Assembly (NCBI RefSeq): GCF_036884655.1
Contig: NC_088357.1
Location: 47,172,001-47,236,000 of the forward strand
Reading direction: 5' to 3'
Length of the DNA stretch: 64,000 nt
Source: Musa acuminata AAA Group
Taxonomy: Eukaryota; Streptophyta; Magnoliopsida; Zingiberales; Musaceae
Positions 33,053 through 45,059 of this stretch are shown piece after piece; position 1 is the first letter of the stretch; each line of letters begins with the position of its first letter. Both the position numbers and the translations under genes were made by a program. The notes under the pieces are model-generated. The model did no database searches and had not been told where the DNA came from. It worked only from the letters and a program-made list of their open reading frames with translations.

Positions 33053-36000
33053 TCATGGATAATTATCATCATCGCTTTGTGAATCTTCATCGTCCATCTG
33101 CATAAGTAGAAAACTCGCTAGTAGACTGCCAAGATCTGCATCATCAAGATCCTCAGATTCCCCTTCGTTGATATCTAATAGAGCAGCAAGATTGGCTAAC
33201 TCATTCCCCATGACAAGTTGGTTTACAACATCTTCTAGCTCCTCTCCCTCCATTACTTGTCCGTGCCGGTGTGGATGGGGTCTATATCTGTGAGGTCTGC
33301 ATGTGTTTCGCCTATTTGTACTTGGCTTGTAAATGTGCTGGAAGAAAATGCATACATCACTGGTTATAGCCAAAACCTTAACGAATGTGATTCATCGAAT
33401 TGCAGAACAAGTACTGAAAACCTTAACGTCTTACAAAATGCGATGGCATCATACCACAATCTGGAATAAAATTAACAGATTACAGTACCTGGACTAGGGA
33501 TGATGATTCATAAGAGAGCCTCCCGCTCTCTTTCCCTTCCCCGCTGCCGTCGCTTCCTCGTTTCTCCGTCAGGCTCAGTATACAGTATACTCTTAATATT
33601 AAGTTTATTTGAATTTTGAAATGATTAATTTTCAATACTGTTAATAGATTAATAATATATTATTTCGATTTTAATGTTGTTAATTATATTATATATTTTT
33701 ATATTTTAGCGCCTCGCTTCGCTCGGACGAGCGCCTAACACCTCGGGCGTTTTTGGATCTTGGCGTCTTTTGGCGCCTAACACTTTTTAAATCACTGCTA
33801 CACAGTCTAAGGTATCTGTTCATGTTCTTCTAAAAGAACCTTATAATGTGATTGGAAATCTTCAATTCTGTCGTGGTCAAAGTTAATTATTCTCTTGCAT
33901 GATTCTCATATCCTGTGCTATCATCTAATCATTCATCTTTCCGACTGCCATTTTAGGTCTTTGTAAATTTCTTCTTTTCCAAAGTTTTTCTTTCAGGAGA
34001 TTTTGTGGGTAATGGTTTTCTCTCTGTTATCAGTGTATACATTTTCATATCTAGAAGCGTGAGCTTCCTTCAAATTGATAATTGTTGTGCCAAATCCATC
34101 TACTACACATTTTTAAATTGTGTAGCTTTAGCAAGTTTGTTAATGTGGTCTGTTTTTAGCAACTCTACTTTCTACTTTCGCTAATTTTATTTTTTATATA
34201 AAATAAATATGAAAATTGCTATGATTTAACCTGATAAAACTATTGTTCCAGTAACTTAGATTTGCAAGCTTAACCTTATGTGCTGACATCAGGACCTGAA
34301 ACATAATCTTGAACCATTCTCTACTAGGCATCATGTACAATTCATAGTCTAATGGTGGCTTCACATCTTGAAGTGTCTCTTGCACCATCCATGAGTCCAT
34401 ATTCCCAACTCCAGATCGCTCATATCACATAGATAGTGTCAGGTTTGCTTTGATACCAATTATTACAACCCAACCTAATAGATCTATTGACTCAAGAACT
34501 CAAATCTTACAAGCCTAGAGTAACGCTTTGTAGCAAGCCAGAAACATGCATTTGTTGATGAATTTCATTAGGATAAGAAATGGCTTTTAAACTGACTTGC
34601 ATCTGTTCCTTTTGATAGGTCGAGTTTAATAATCGTTAATGTTTATGGAAGCTATGATAATGATTATTAGGGCCACTTTTTAGCATGGATAAATATTTGT
34701 TTCTTTTGAAAGAAACTATCAACAGGTTATCAACCTTTGTGCAGCACTCTTTAATGTTGGAATCGATACTCTAAGCTGAAAGAATGAACTGGGATGGTCC
34801 AAGTTACTCAAAGTAGACCATTGCCTTTCTGTTCCTTCATGGACTGAGCCCAGTAAGATCAACTCATTGTTTAGCTTGAAGATTCACATGTAACATTTGG
34901 CTTGAGTGTTTTTTGGCGGTCTGCTCCAGATGTGTTTTGCAGTTTATTTATACCATCGAGGGGGAGAGTTCTTATTCCCTAGGTTTCAAAGACTATGGTA
35001 AGAAGAATATGTGAAACTATCAACATTATGTGTGTTTTGAAGTCTTTTCTGTTATAGTTATCAATGTTAGATGTAGTTGATGTCATAAAGATAATTTTGT
35101 CTTTCTATGATGCATTCTATTGCTATATCTTGAATCTTCTAAAGAATTAAGAAAACAGTGATTGCTGAAGGATTGGTCTGAGTTTGTTCTTACTATTGGT
35201 TCTCAATTCTTCAAATTCCTTTGGCATGTATGAGCCTTCACTTGTTGCTTGGATACTCTTTATTACAGAAGTGCTTATTTCAATCTATTGTTAGATTACA
35301 CTGTATTCCTTGTACAACAACATTGTTGACTCACAACAACCTTTGCCTCTGACCTCTCTTACCTCTACCTCTTTGTCTTCGTCCACAATGGCATTCGTCG
35401 CTTCCTCTTCCTCGATAAGATGAACCTTAAAACTTAAATTACGCATATCATTATATTAATGATTTATTGTGAGTCAGCATACCATGTAAGTAGATTCTAA
35501 CGTTTGTTAATTCATACTTGACGGGAAGGACTTATATGCTACGTTTTTGAAAATGTAAGGGTTATTCTAAACACGAGTAAACCATAAGGACTTAAGTAGT
35601 CCATAGCTAAAATGGACCTTAATCATTTTTTAAACTTAAATCATACATGTCATTGTATTAATGGTTTATTGTGAATCAGTATACCACGTAAGCAGATTCT
35701 AACATCTATTAACTCAAACTTGATGGGAGGGGTTTATATGCTACGTTTTTTAAAATGTAGGTGTTATTTTAGACACGAGTAAATCATAAGGGCTTAAATG
35801 GTTCACAACTAAAACCACAGGGGCTAAAATGAACCTTAACCCTAATGAATATAATTCAACAAGTATATATAAGATGAGAATGATTGTGAAGACATCAACA
35901 TATGACAACTACAATAGCCACAATGGCATAAAAATTGAATGGTGAAATTGCTATGAGAACTTTACCCTTGAGCCGTACAAGACATTACTATATCTTGGTA

Positions 36001-39000
36001 TTAACTTATGTTTGACACAAGGTTTGCAATTTCGGTCCGTACTAGTGTACGAACCAATGGTTGGTACGATACGTACCGAGTGTACTAACGATATGCCTAA
36101 AAAATATAAAAAATAACTCCAAAAATACCTAAAAATAAAAAAAATAGATTAGGGTTTTTTAGTTGGAAATAAATATAAATTTAGTATAATTTTAATAAAA
36201 ATAATCTAAATTAAGAAAGAATATATGTCTTATTATTACATATGTCTTATGTGATATGGAAATATAAATGATTAGATGAAATTCTTTGTAACAAGACAAA
36301 GTGACACCACAAACATACAAAGGCAATTTAAGAAACTTTCAGACATGTAGATTAACGAGATTTGATCTGGGATATGGGGTACAAGTGCCCACGTTCACAG
36401 ATCTCTAGTCTTCATCCATAGCTTGTCAAAGATAATTGTTACATTTTAGAAATCAATACTGACCAAGGAGTTCATAGTCATACTAGTAGAGGAAGGCTAT
36501 ACACCACCTTCCTAAGAACTTAAAGAATGAATTTATATAATAATCTAAGCTTTGCGTGGAAGGTGGTTTTCAAAACATATGTAGGAATACAATGTTTACT
36601 TGTAATGCCAACGAATAGTTTGTTGCAAATGAGAAGCATTAAGTATTGTTGTAAGTTAGGATATAATGATATAACTATTTGTTCTCAAAGAAGCTTACAT
36701 GTCTAGAGCTAGGTTACCAGTAGTTAGAATGCTAATCTTCTTCAACTATCAAACATGGACACCTGTAAGACACGCAAGCTTGTGTGCTAAGAGCCAACAT
36801 TTAGTAGATGGAAAGTGCTAGATGGATGCCCTGACAGCCACACATATCCAACACCATGACATACACTAAATTCATCATTCACAGCATCGTACAGTCTACC
36901 AACATATAGACACACCATGGAGCGAAGGAGGAAAATAGGATATAAGGAGAGAAAAGAAGAGGAAAGGAGAAAGGAATAGCTTATCACTGTCATATCCATG
37001 TCACTGATGTCTAAGAAGGGCAGTGACAGATATAAAGAAAGACAAGGGAGATGGGGAGGGAAGATAGAGGGATAGAAGAGAGAGATCCCTAACTTCAAAA
37101 CAGATAGACCAGTTGCCTCAACTCCATGACTTGAAGGATTCAAATCCAATCAACAGACAGACTACTTGCAGTGAGGATTCTACCTACTGGTAATTTTGAT
37201 AGGATTTCTGTTCCTCACATCACAACCATCCACAGACATGGGCCCCATCTACCAAGTCTCACATCCCAAGTCTCAACAAAAGAGAAAAAACTGAAAGGAG
37301 GGGAAAAAAGGAAGAAAAGAAAAGAAGATGATACAATTTATATACACATTTACATGTTATACATGAAGCATTTCAAACTAGTTTTGATTCTTGAAAGATA
37401 ATATATTTGAAGATATAATAAAAAGATATATATTTTGTATAAAGCATACGATGCCCAAAGAATAAGATCTCCATCTGAGCAAGGTAGCACTTCTTCCTTT
37501 TCACGAATAAAATATTCTCCCAACATACATAAACAATAACCTTTAAATATATATCTAGCATCCTTTTTTTTCCACTCTGGCCTGGTAGGCTGCTGCTTTT
37601 CAGATATATATCTAGAATGAAATGTACCACCTTGAAGCTAATTTTCAAGTTATATGAACAGGTTCCCCGTGATTAAAGACATTGACATGTGACACCCATG
37701 TGACGCAGAGGCATATGCATGTAACACCCATGTCATAAAAATCAAAGTGTAAACCATTTGTACCTTGTAGAAACAACTGGTTCCAAAGGGACATGTCCCA
37801 TTTCCAAAGTCATAGTATTTACAATCAATCGACCTGCCGAGGAAAAGCTATGAGTCAGACCACAGTGTGCATAATTAGACTAACAGAAAATGAAATTGGC
37901 AAACAAGGATAAAAAATTGATGATCCTCAAACAGTATATCACCTAATATATGATTATTTTCATTATTAGAGTAACTTCATAATAGTATATGATTATGTTT
38001 CATAATGAAGCATCGAACAACATACTTGTCCTTTGGTAAGATTATATATAATTATTATATATGATTAAGCATGATGAAGCATTGCCCTTGAAGATTGATG
38101 TTAATTTTTTAGTAATAAAGATTCATTCCTTGTTATTTTATCCAGCATTTTCTCGTGGAATTTTAATACGATGGGAAAATAGAGAGTTCATCTGCAAATA
38201 AGTTCAAATTATAAACAAGAATAAGCTAGCCATCACTAAGGCTTTGGTAAGCTTGTATGTCAGAAAGTGTTACTTGACAATTTGCATTGCCTTTACTCAT
38301 GGGAGCTGCTAGGCTGAAAAAGCTAAGCAATATATGATGATAATGCGAATACAGGTAATATAAAACGTAGAGATGTGTGTGCAGTTATTGTTGTTTATGT
38401 GATTTACACCCAAAAAAATGGTACCGATGTCAAAGATCATGATGCACACCAGAAGTCACAGACTGAGGAGGTCTGGCAGTTAATAAGAATTAGTATTCTT
38501 GTATGGTGTGCCACTCATGTAAATCTTATTTAAGTGGTTTCGGAAGATACTGCCTAAGACTGAGCTAGATTATCGAGAAGAAAATTTTGTAATCCAAATA
38601 TATGTGTTTCCTTTTAAGAGGAACAAGAGAAAGTCAACAGATTGGCAAAAGGCAGCAAATATAATTAAACAACAGGAATTATAGACTACATGTCCTGTAT
38701 CATAAAGTGTTGAAACCTCTTAAGAAATGAAAATTATGAGACTTGTTACACTTAGGAACAAAATAACTGACATGTATAGGGATACATTGCTAAGCATTAG
38801 GTTAGTTACTTCGCAGTAAATGTCTGAACATCATATAATCCAAATGAAAAAGAACATCCTAGGTTAGTGCAAATAAAATGCATAACAACTAGAATCAGTA
38901 CGCATAAAATAATAAAACTATACATACTTGAGCTTGTTTTTGTAGGTATCAATTATCTCTTGTTTTTCTTCCTTTGTGGAGAACCAAGTGACACTGGGAA

Positions 39001-41364
39001 CAACAAAGTATGAATGCTTTCGGCACACTGGGCAGGCCCTTAATGCGGTGTTCAAATCAATCCCAGAAGCTGGAGAATTCCTACGCCAATTCCGAATACA
39101 TGAAATGCAGAATGGGTGATCACACTCAGATAACATACCAAACTTCCGTTCAGCATCTGTGGGTTTAAACAAAACAATCTCCAGGCAAATACTGCATTCT
39201 ATCTCCTGACTATACTTTAGAGTTTCAAGGAGCTTGTTCTTTTTTTGACCGGTCATTGAGTGCTCTTCTCTTTTACCTGAAGAGAGCGGTTCACAAATAG
39301 AGCAAGTCTTTGTCAATGTCAGGAAACCTTTTGCAAAATGCAAATACTACAGGCAATCATAAATTCACTGGGAACAGTACTACCTGGCCCGATGCATGCA
39401 TGAACATGGCTGCTCTCATCACTCAGGAAAGTATCAGCTCCAACTTTCTGGGTTTGTGCATGCTCACAAGGACGGATATGGGATTGGCTTGAAGCTGGTA
39501 AATTCAATGGAATTCTAAATGCTTGAGTAGTTTCTCTGCTCAAAGAAGCTCTAAAAGGACAAGCAACTTGCGAAGAACTGGATGCATGGTGAGATATTGA
39601 TGATGCCGGATCAGATGTTTCATGACAGGAATCTCCAACATGGCTATACCTGCACCTACTACCATAGATGCAGAGACCTTTTTGATAAAAGGTACATGCC
39701 TATAATCATAAATAATCATTAAAGCAAAGCTCTATGCACACTAGGAAAGTAAGGTAACTATGCTGAAAAGCATGACCTAAGAGGTTAATAACATTACTTT
39801 ATTGGATCGATCCCTCCAATCATGTGAAAATTCACAATACTCTGCTTTTAGGCATGTTCCATGTGCAAAGTACTTGCAAAGAACCCTGGGCTATCAAGAA
39901 CATATATTAGAGAAAATAAAGCAAATGCTCATTTTTCATAAGCTCGTAAAAAGGTGTTTGTAAACTAAGCAAATATACGCAATATTGCTTATATAGAAAT
40001 ATTGTTTGATACTTGTGACAGTAAACGTCTGAAAAAGTCATACAAAAAAGGCATGTTTAAATGTCTGATATTTGTGCTTCGACTCGGAGATATTATGCCA
40101 ACTATAGGAAAGCATCTGTTCCACATAAGATAGTTATTAGGTATCTGGTGTTTCAAGAAAGAAAATTACAGAACTGGACCAAATCATTTCCCAGCTTGGA
40201 GGTCAAATAGATGTAAGTGATCATTTGATTAGATCTTCAAATTAAACCAAAATTTTTTGAGAGTTCTGAGAATGAAATATTAGATCTTAAATTACAGATT
40301 AGATCCAAAGTTTATAGATCCTTAAAAATTAAGACTTTGAAAGGAACAATTTGCATAATGTATTAAAAATAACCTACCCTTTCTTGTTGACCTCGATCAA
40401 CAAATAATATCAAATATAAGCCAAAACTAAAAACACCATAGTTTTTTAGTCAAGAAGTTCTAAACATCAGCTCCCAGCCATATCATCAAACTGAATTCAA
40501 TGAAGATACGGCCCATGGAGCTTCCAAAAAACTTACAAACTTCCAAAATCCAAAACTAGAAGTACCTAGAAGGCTAGAACAGTGGACCATCACGAGTTGT
40601 TATTTCAGAATAGTGCTAAAAATAGTGCAAATTAAGCAGCCTCCATAATTCTATATCTCGTTGTTAAATGGTGATACTAAACCTCATCTGCTCTTCAAAA
40701 CAATTCCTAACATATGCCCTCAAGTTAAGAAAAAAAATTTCTAATAACTCAAGATACCGAAGTTAAAAATGCCCTGCTTTCCTTTGTTATCGTCATCCCC
40801 TTCCCTCTATAACTGGTTTGAACTGCCAATGTCTTTTTCTGCTGGTTTAAGTCCTCATATACCCATTATAAATTAAACAGATAGAATATTAATTGAGATA
40901 TCACAACCAACAAACTATTTTATCTCAAAAACCTATTTTGTCCCCACTTGAAGTTCTCTAGTCTGTCTCAAACAAGTCTTCTACAGTCAATATCTTACGC
41001 ATCCGACCAAGATCATATACCCCGCTTAAAAACACATAGAAATTCGACATCAATAACAATCCCCCAAAAACATCTTCCTAAACAATCCCGAACCATCAAA
41101 CTGAATCATTAACGCATCGAACCATATAATTCCCAAAATTCAAGCGTTACTATGAGCATCTAAAGAAAGCCCAAAAAAGGTTTAACAAAGCAGAAAAATC
41201 CACCGACACAACCGGAAGAATCATCGAATGTTTTTTTCTCGAAAAGCATCACAAAATTCCATCGATCAAAAACAAAAAACTGCAAAAAGATCGGGTAGTA
41301 AGCTGTCGAGAACTTAGATACCGGTCACGGGTAAAGGATCAAGGTGATATCACCTTCTCGGCAT
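33053..41364 (-). CDS. MKRN: Makorin-type RING E3 ubiquitin ligase (CCCH-CCCH-RING-CCCH)
   Basis: The product is a nuclear/cytosolic RNA-binding E3 ligase. Six exons: 41364-41354 (11 bp), 39885-39798, 39699-39384, 39327-38928, 37833-37764 and 33337-33053; all GT-AG and in frame, 389 aa. Order: CCCH finger 1 ([21 protein letters not shown]), finger 2 ([19 protein letters not shown], about 35-53), a Cys/His linker, RING (C183-C240: [25 protein letters not shown]), PSVTWF, then finger 3, C276-X9-C286-X5-C292-X3-H296. The last zinc ligand, His296, comes from the distant sixth exon, which supports this junction across a 4.4-kb intron. The C-terminus is His/Arg-rich then acidic ([11 protein letters not shown]), unlike the LEEVVLRHL tail I recall for Arabidopsis makorin. 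That intron holds the right arm of the inverted repeat. Confidence 0.88.
33516..35329 (-). repeat. Right arm of the 1.8-kb inverted repeat (inside a makorin intron)
   Basis: Reverse complement of 26778-28592. It carries the 68-codon frame again (34194-34400) with four amino-acid changes. It begins inside the hAT element: 33516-33797 is only the outer 282 bp of that element, followed by the same flank CTACACAG at 33798-33805. The partial hAT copy shows that the left arm was the source and the right arm the duplicate. Confidence 0.9.
35430..35835. repeat. Two-copy tandem duplication, about 200 bp each
   Basis: Units at about 35430-35630 and 35631-35835 share ATTTATTGTGAGTCAGCATACC / GTTTATTGTGAATCAG-TATACC, then AGCAGATTCTAAC-type, TATATGCTACGTTTTT and ACACGAGTAAA words in the same order. 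This is inside the makorin intron. No ends typical of a transposon are seen. Confidence 0.75.
36018..36100. repeat. Short dispersed repeat related to 1535-1700
   Basis: CGGTCCGTACTAGTGTACGA followed by self-complementary TACGATACGTACCG matches CGGTCCGTACTAATGTATCG and its neighbours near 1540. Probably the end of a dispersed AT-rich element; too degraded to classify. Confidence 0.4.
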
Positions 41365-41938
41365 CGCGGGAGGGAAGAAGAGCAGACGACGAACTCGAAG
41401 CCGGAGGAGTAGAACGGAGAAAAGAGTAAAGAGTTTACCCAATTTATTCTGTTTTCTTTTAGGGCTCATTGCTGTCCTCCTCGTGTCCCAAATGATTCTC
41501 GTATTTTTCATGAAACTACGAAAATGCCTCTATCAGAGATCACCTTAGAGAATCAGCGAAGTGACAGTAATGTAATTCTGTTAAAATTCCGAGGGTAGAT
41601 AACTATTGGTGTTGTCGGCTCAGATAAATTGGCATCTTAGAGGTACCAACCGATGCCTTGGGTGAGGGAAGGTATCAGAGATAATTTATGTAGGTCCGCT
41701 GGTTGGCATGGCCAGGAAAGTCGGGTACATTTGCGGACTAATGTTCTGGGTGTGGAAAGAAACATATAGAAAGTCAAACGAGGAACGCGTCGACCAAAAC
41801 GATTTAAGATATCTCTAAAATAGTACGAGATGGAGGTTTGGTTCGTTCGTTCACAACAGCGTTACGAACAGGGCGGGTTCGTTGGCGGTTGCAAAATAAA
41901 CCGGTAACGGCTTGATATAGATATATAATATATATATG

Positions 41939-41985
<47 letters not shown>

Positions 41986-42011
41986 GTATGTATGTATGTA
42001 TATATATCAAC
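41365..42011. other. Makorin upstream region and TA/TATG microsatellite
   Basis: The makorin promoter should lie in 41365-41600. Bases 41923-42006 are a compound (TA)n/(TATG)n microsatellite that ends 5 bp before the F-box pseudogene start codon. Nothing else is visible. Confidence 0.5.
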
Positions 42012-43015
42012 ATGGCTTCGAATGTTGAAGCTCCATCAATTTTTGCTCGATTTGTTGGAGATGTTACTCAAGTGCTTGATAATTTCTAATTGCATTTGTA
42101 TTATCATAGTTTATTTGTCGACCACTTCCACTATAGGCATCCTTGAGGTTGCTCATCATCCGTGGATGTTTGTTTGTCTCCACTTTCTATAATTGGTGCC
42201 GAGACTTGTAGATCATCATTAGTGAACTAATCTTAGACATCAAATTCTTCGGGCCAAATAGTTATGTGAGGATCCAAAGATTGACTACTAATCTCATAGA
42301 AAGAATATAATCATGACTCTCTTCATCTTTGCCTCTTGAATCTAATCCCTAGAGGTAAGGTTGAGTTGTTTGCATTCTTCACTAAGGTCGTCAATGGCAT
42401 CCTTTCGACATCTCCATTATAACAAAAGACTATATATTATTAGTTATAGGCTACATAAGATATCACAAAACGATAGACATAATCATAATGACGACAATAG
42501 GTGGCTATTGGATTTTAGAAGCTTTAAATCCAATAGATATTTATTTTCATAGTGAAAATTTGTATGTTCTAACACAATCATGGGAAGTCATAATTTATGA
42601 ATTTTAACCACGAATAAGTGATATTGTTAATAATCCATCTTCCTTCAGGAAATGATTAGTGCTATTGGTCTTGCTATGATAAGCTGACAGAGTTGAACGA
42701 TAATGTTTTGGTCATAACCTATATTTTCACTATGAGACAGGGGTTCGACTTGAAGGTCTTGAAGCTCTAGGAGATGGTGAACGATATTGTGGTGTAGGTG
42801 AAGAGCTTGGGTGATAGCGTATAGCTCATTAGTAATTTTTTTGAGACGATGTTAATCGTCAATCAAATGATCACGAGGCTCTAGAATGGATTACATCTAT
42901 GACTTCCAAAAGCATATTTGGTATAGCATGATGGCTTAATCCATCAAGGATGAAAGCGTGTTTGAGGTTAGAAGGATCAAACCTAACTTATCACAAATGG
43001 AGGCAAGCAATTGAG
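42012..43015 (+). pseudogene. Decayed tandem copy of the F-box/DUF295 gene
   Basis: It aligns from ATGGCTTC (42012) along the intact gene at 45060 to within about 70 bp of its end. Matching landmarks include LLEMLLKCL for the F-box, SCLHSSLRSSMASF / CFTNIANGI territory, the TTTATTTTCATAG.GGAA word, and ATCATGGGAAGTCATA. Several indels and stops (for example TAA after GATAATTTC at 42086-42088) break the frame everywhere. The first 30 codons after the ATG are shorter than in the intact gene. Confidence 0.88.
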
Positions 43016-45059
43016 TGACTCCTACCGGTACCTAGCCAACAAAAATTAGTTCATCTTAGGAATATTTATTTATAAAGTTTAAAAAGATGATTAAGATTTA
43101 TAAATTTTATTAAGTTTGACTCATAATTCAGTCAACTTGAGCTTTTAGGTTAAATTAGTGTATAGATAGATATATCAATTGCAACAAAATCTAATGAACC
43201 AGCCCCTTTCAAATTTTAGAGATTTTCCTTTCACTTTTATTGATTGATTGAGGATTATCACAATTGTATATAGCCCCTCTTAAATCCAATATTCCAAAGA
43301 GATATAGGAAAGTTGCATCAAATAGAAATAAAGTTTCCTTATTTCCTTTATTGTGAATCCATCAAAATACATAAAGCATATTCTCCATGATGTGAATTTG
43401 GATTAAAAAAAAATTTAATTACTATAACAATAGAGGATTTTAGAAAATATCATAATTAATGAACATACAATCAAATCACCATAAGAAGAGGGACCTATTT
43501 TTAGTATGGGACTAAACTGAGATATTACAATCTCTCCTATTTAAAGGCTTAATAAGTTAAAGCCTTACATAGCCCAGAATTATACTCTAGCATAGACCAT
43601 ACGATTTTATCTAAAGGTGACCAAATAATTGTCACTATGAAATAACTAATCCACTAATTTCATTGAAAAAAAATTATCCTATAGCCTAGTCAAGTCTTTC
43701 CTACTCAAGCCTCTCACTATATCCATGTTCCGTTGGTTAGCCTTAATATTAATTATCATAATTTAACTTAATCGGATAATTGACATATTAACTTTTCGAG
43801 TCTAATCCATTAGCCCAAGTTAATAGTAGTATATCCGTTAATCACTTATAAGTTGATCTATATTTTTTATCTACTTTTGATATTATTATATTGTTGCTAG
43901 AGGGATTTACCCAATTGAAGTTGATCGATCAATTCCTCGACTCGATGGGTGAGATTGATGTTCTCTGATTCAAATATATTAGCCCACGTTGAGCGACTTC
44001 CATTAAACTCTAATCGACTCATCTAGTTTATTAAAAACCCCTATAGAATGACTATGAGAGATACAAATGAATTAAGGTGCACGATTATCAAATGATGATT
44101 TTATATACAAAAGAATGATTTAAAAGAAAATGTGGATAGGAAAATTTTTGACATGCACATTTTCATCTTGCCAACACCAAGGTTGTGTTCCTTGATAAGT
44201 CAAGTCTAGGTAGAGATACATATATCACTTTCACCGAAGTCAAGCTTAAATTCATATGGTTAGGAGGGAAACCTCCTAGTGTTGATAGTCTAACTGTGGG
44301 TCCTACCATATCTATAAGGGCCCTTTGATGGTTTCATTTGGATCAATATCTATTCATACATGTATGACTCCCTCAAATGAAAAACTTCGAAGAGAGACAA
44401 GGGGAGATTCAAATAGCTAGGGTGGAGGCACTACCTTCCCAATAAATATAGTAATTCAATCCTTGGAACAAGAATATCGAAAATTGCATTCAAATATCAT
44501 ATTATAAAATCTTCACCAAGACATCAAAGTGATTCTCTATGTATAGCCATTGGACCCTTTGATACTTTGCTACTTGGAGTGTTCAAATTACAATAATTTT
44601 ATTGAATAAAATGGGTTTATCCTCGTGTGCATCCAATGTATATAAAAAATATTTATTCCAGTTTCATTTCTTAAAATATAATACAATCCATCATATAAAA
44701 ATTCCCCAAACCATCATTATTTACCTTAGTCCATGAGATGTCAAGCAAACTCCATTTAATAGATTTATCCCACCTATATCTTTTAAAAACACAATGGTCT
44801 TTAATATCTAACAAATGCTCTAATAAGAATGAAAGAAGGGATCATTCTTTCACCATTAAATTTAATATTATTTTGAACTTTTCAAATAAGCCAAAGCATA
44901 TTAGTTGAGCCAAATCATCATCTTCCCTAAACCAAAATCTTCATTCCAATAATAAAAACATTTAAATGTCTCGTGTAATTTAATTATATATATATATTAT
45001 ATGTGTATCTATAAAAAAATATACTATCTTGTTGATGTGTAGGACCAAACAAAGCGTGC
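43016..45059. other. AT-rich spacer between F-box pseudogene and gene
   Basis: I see no long frame and no element with defined ends. TCTATAAAAAAATATA at 45008-45023, 37-52 bp before the F-box ATG, is TATA-like, but so AT-rich a setting makes this weak. Confidence 0.4.
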
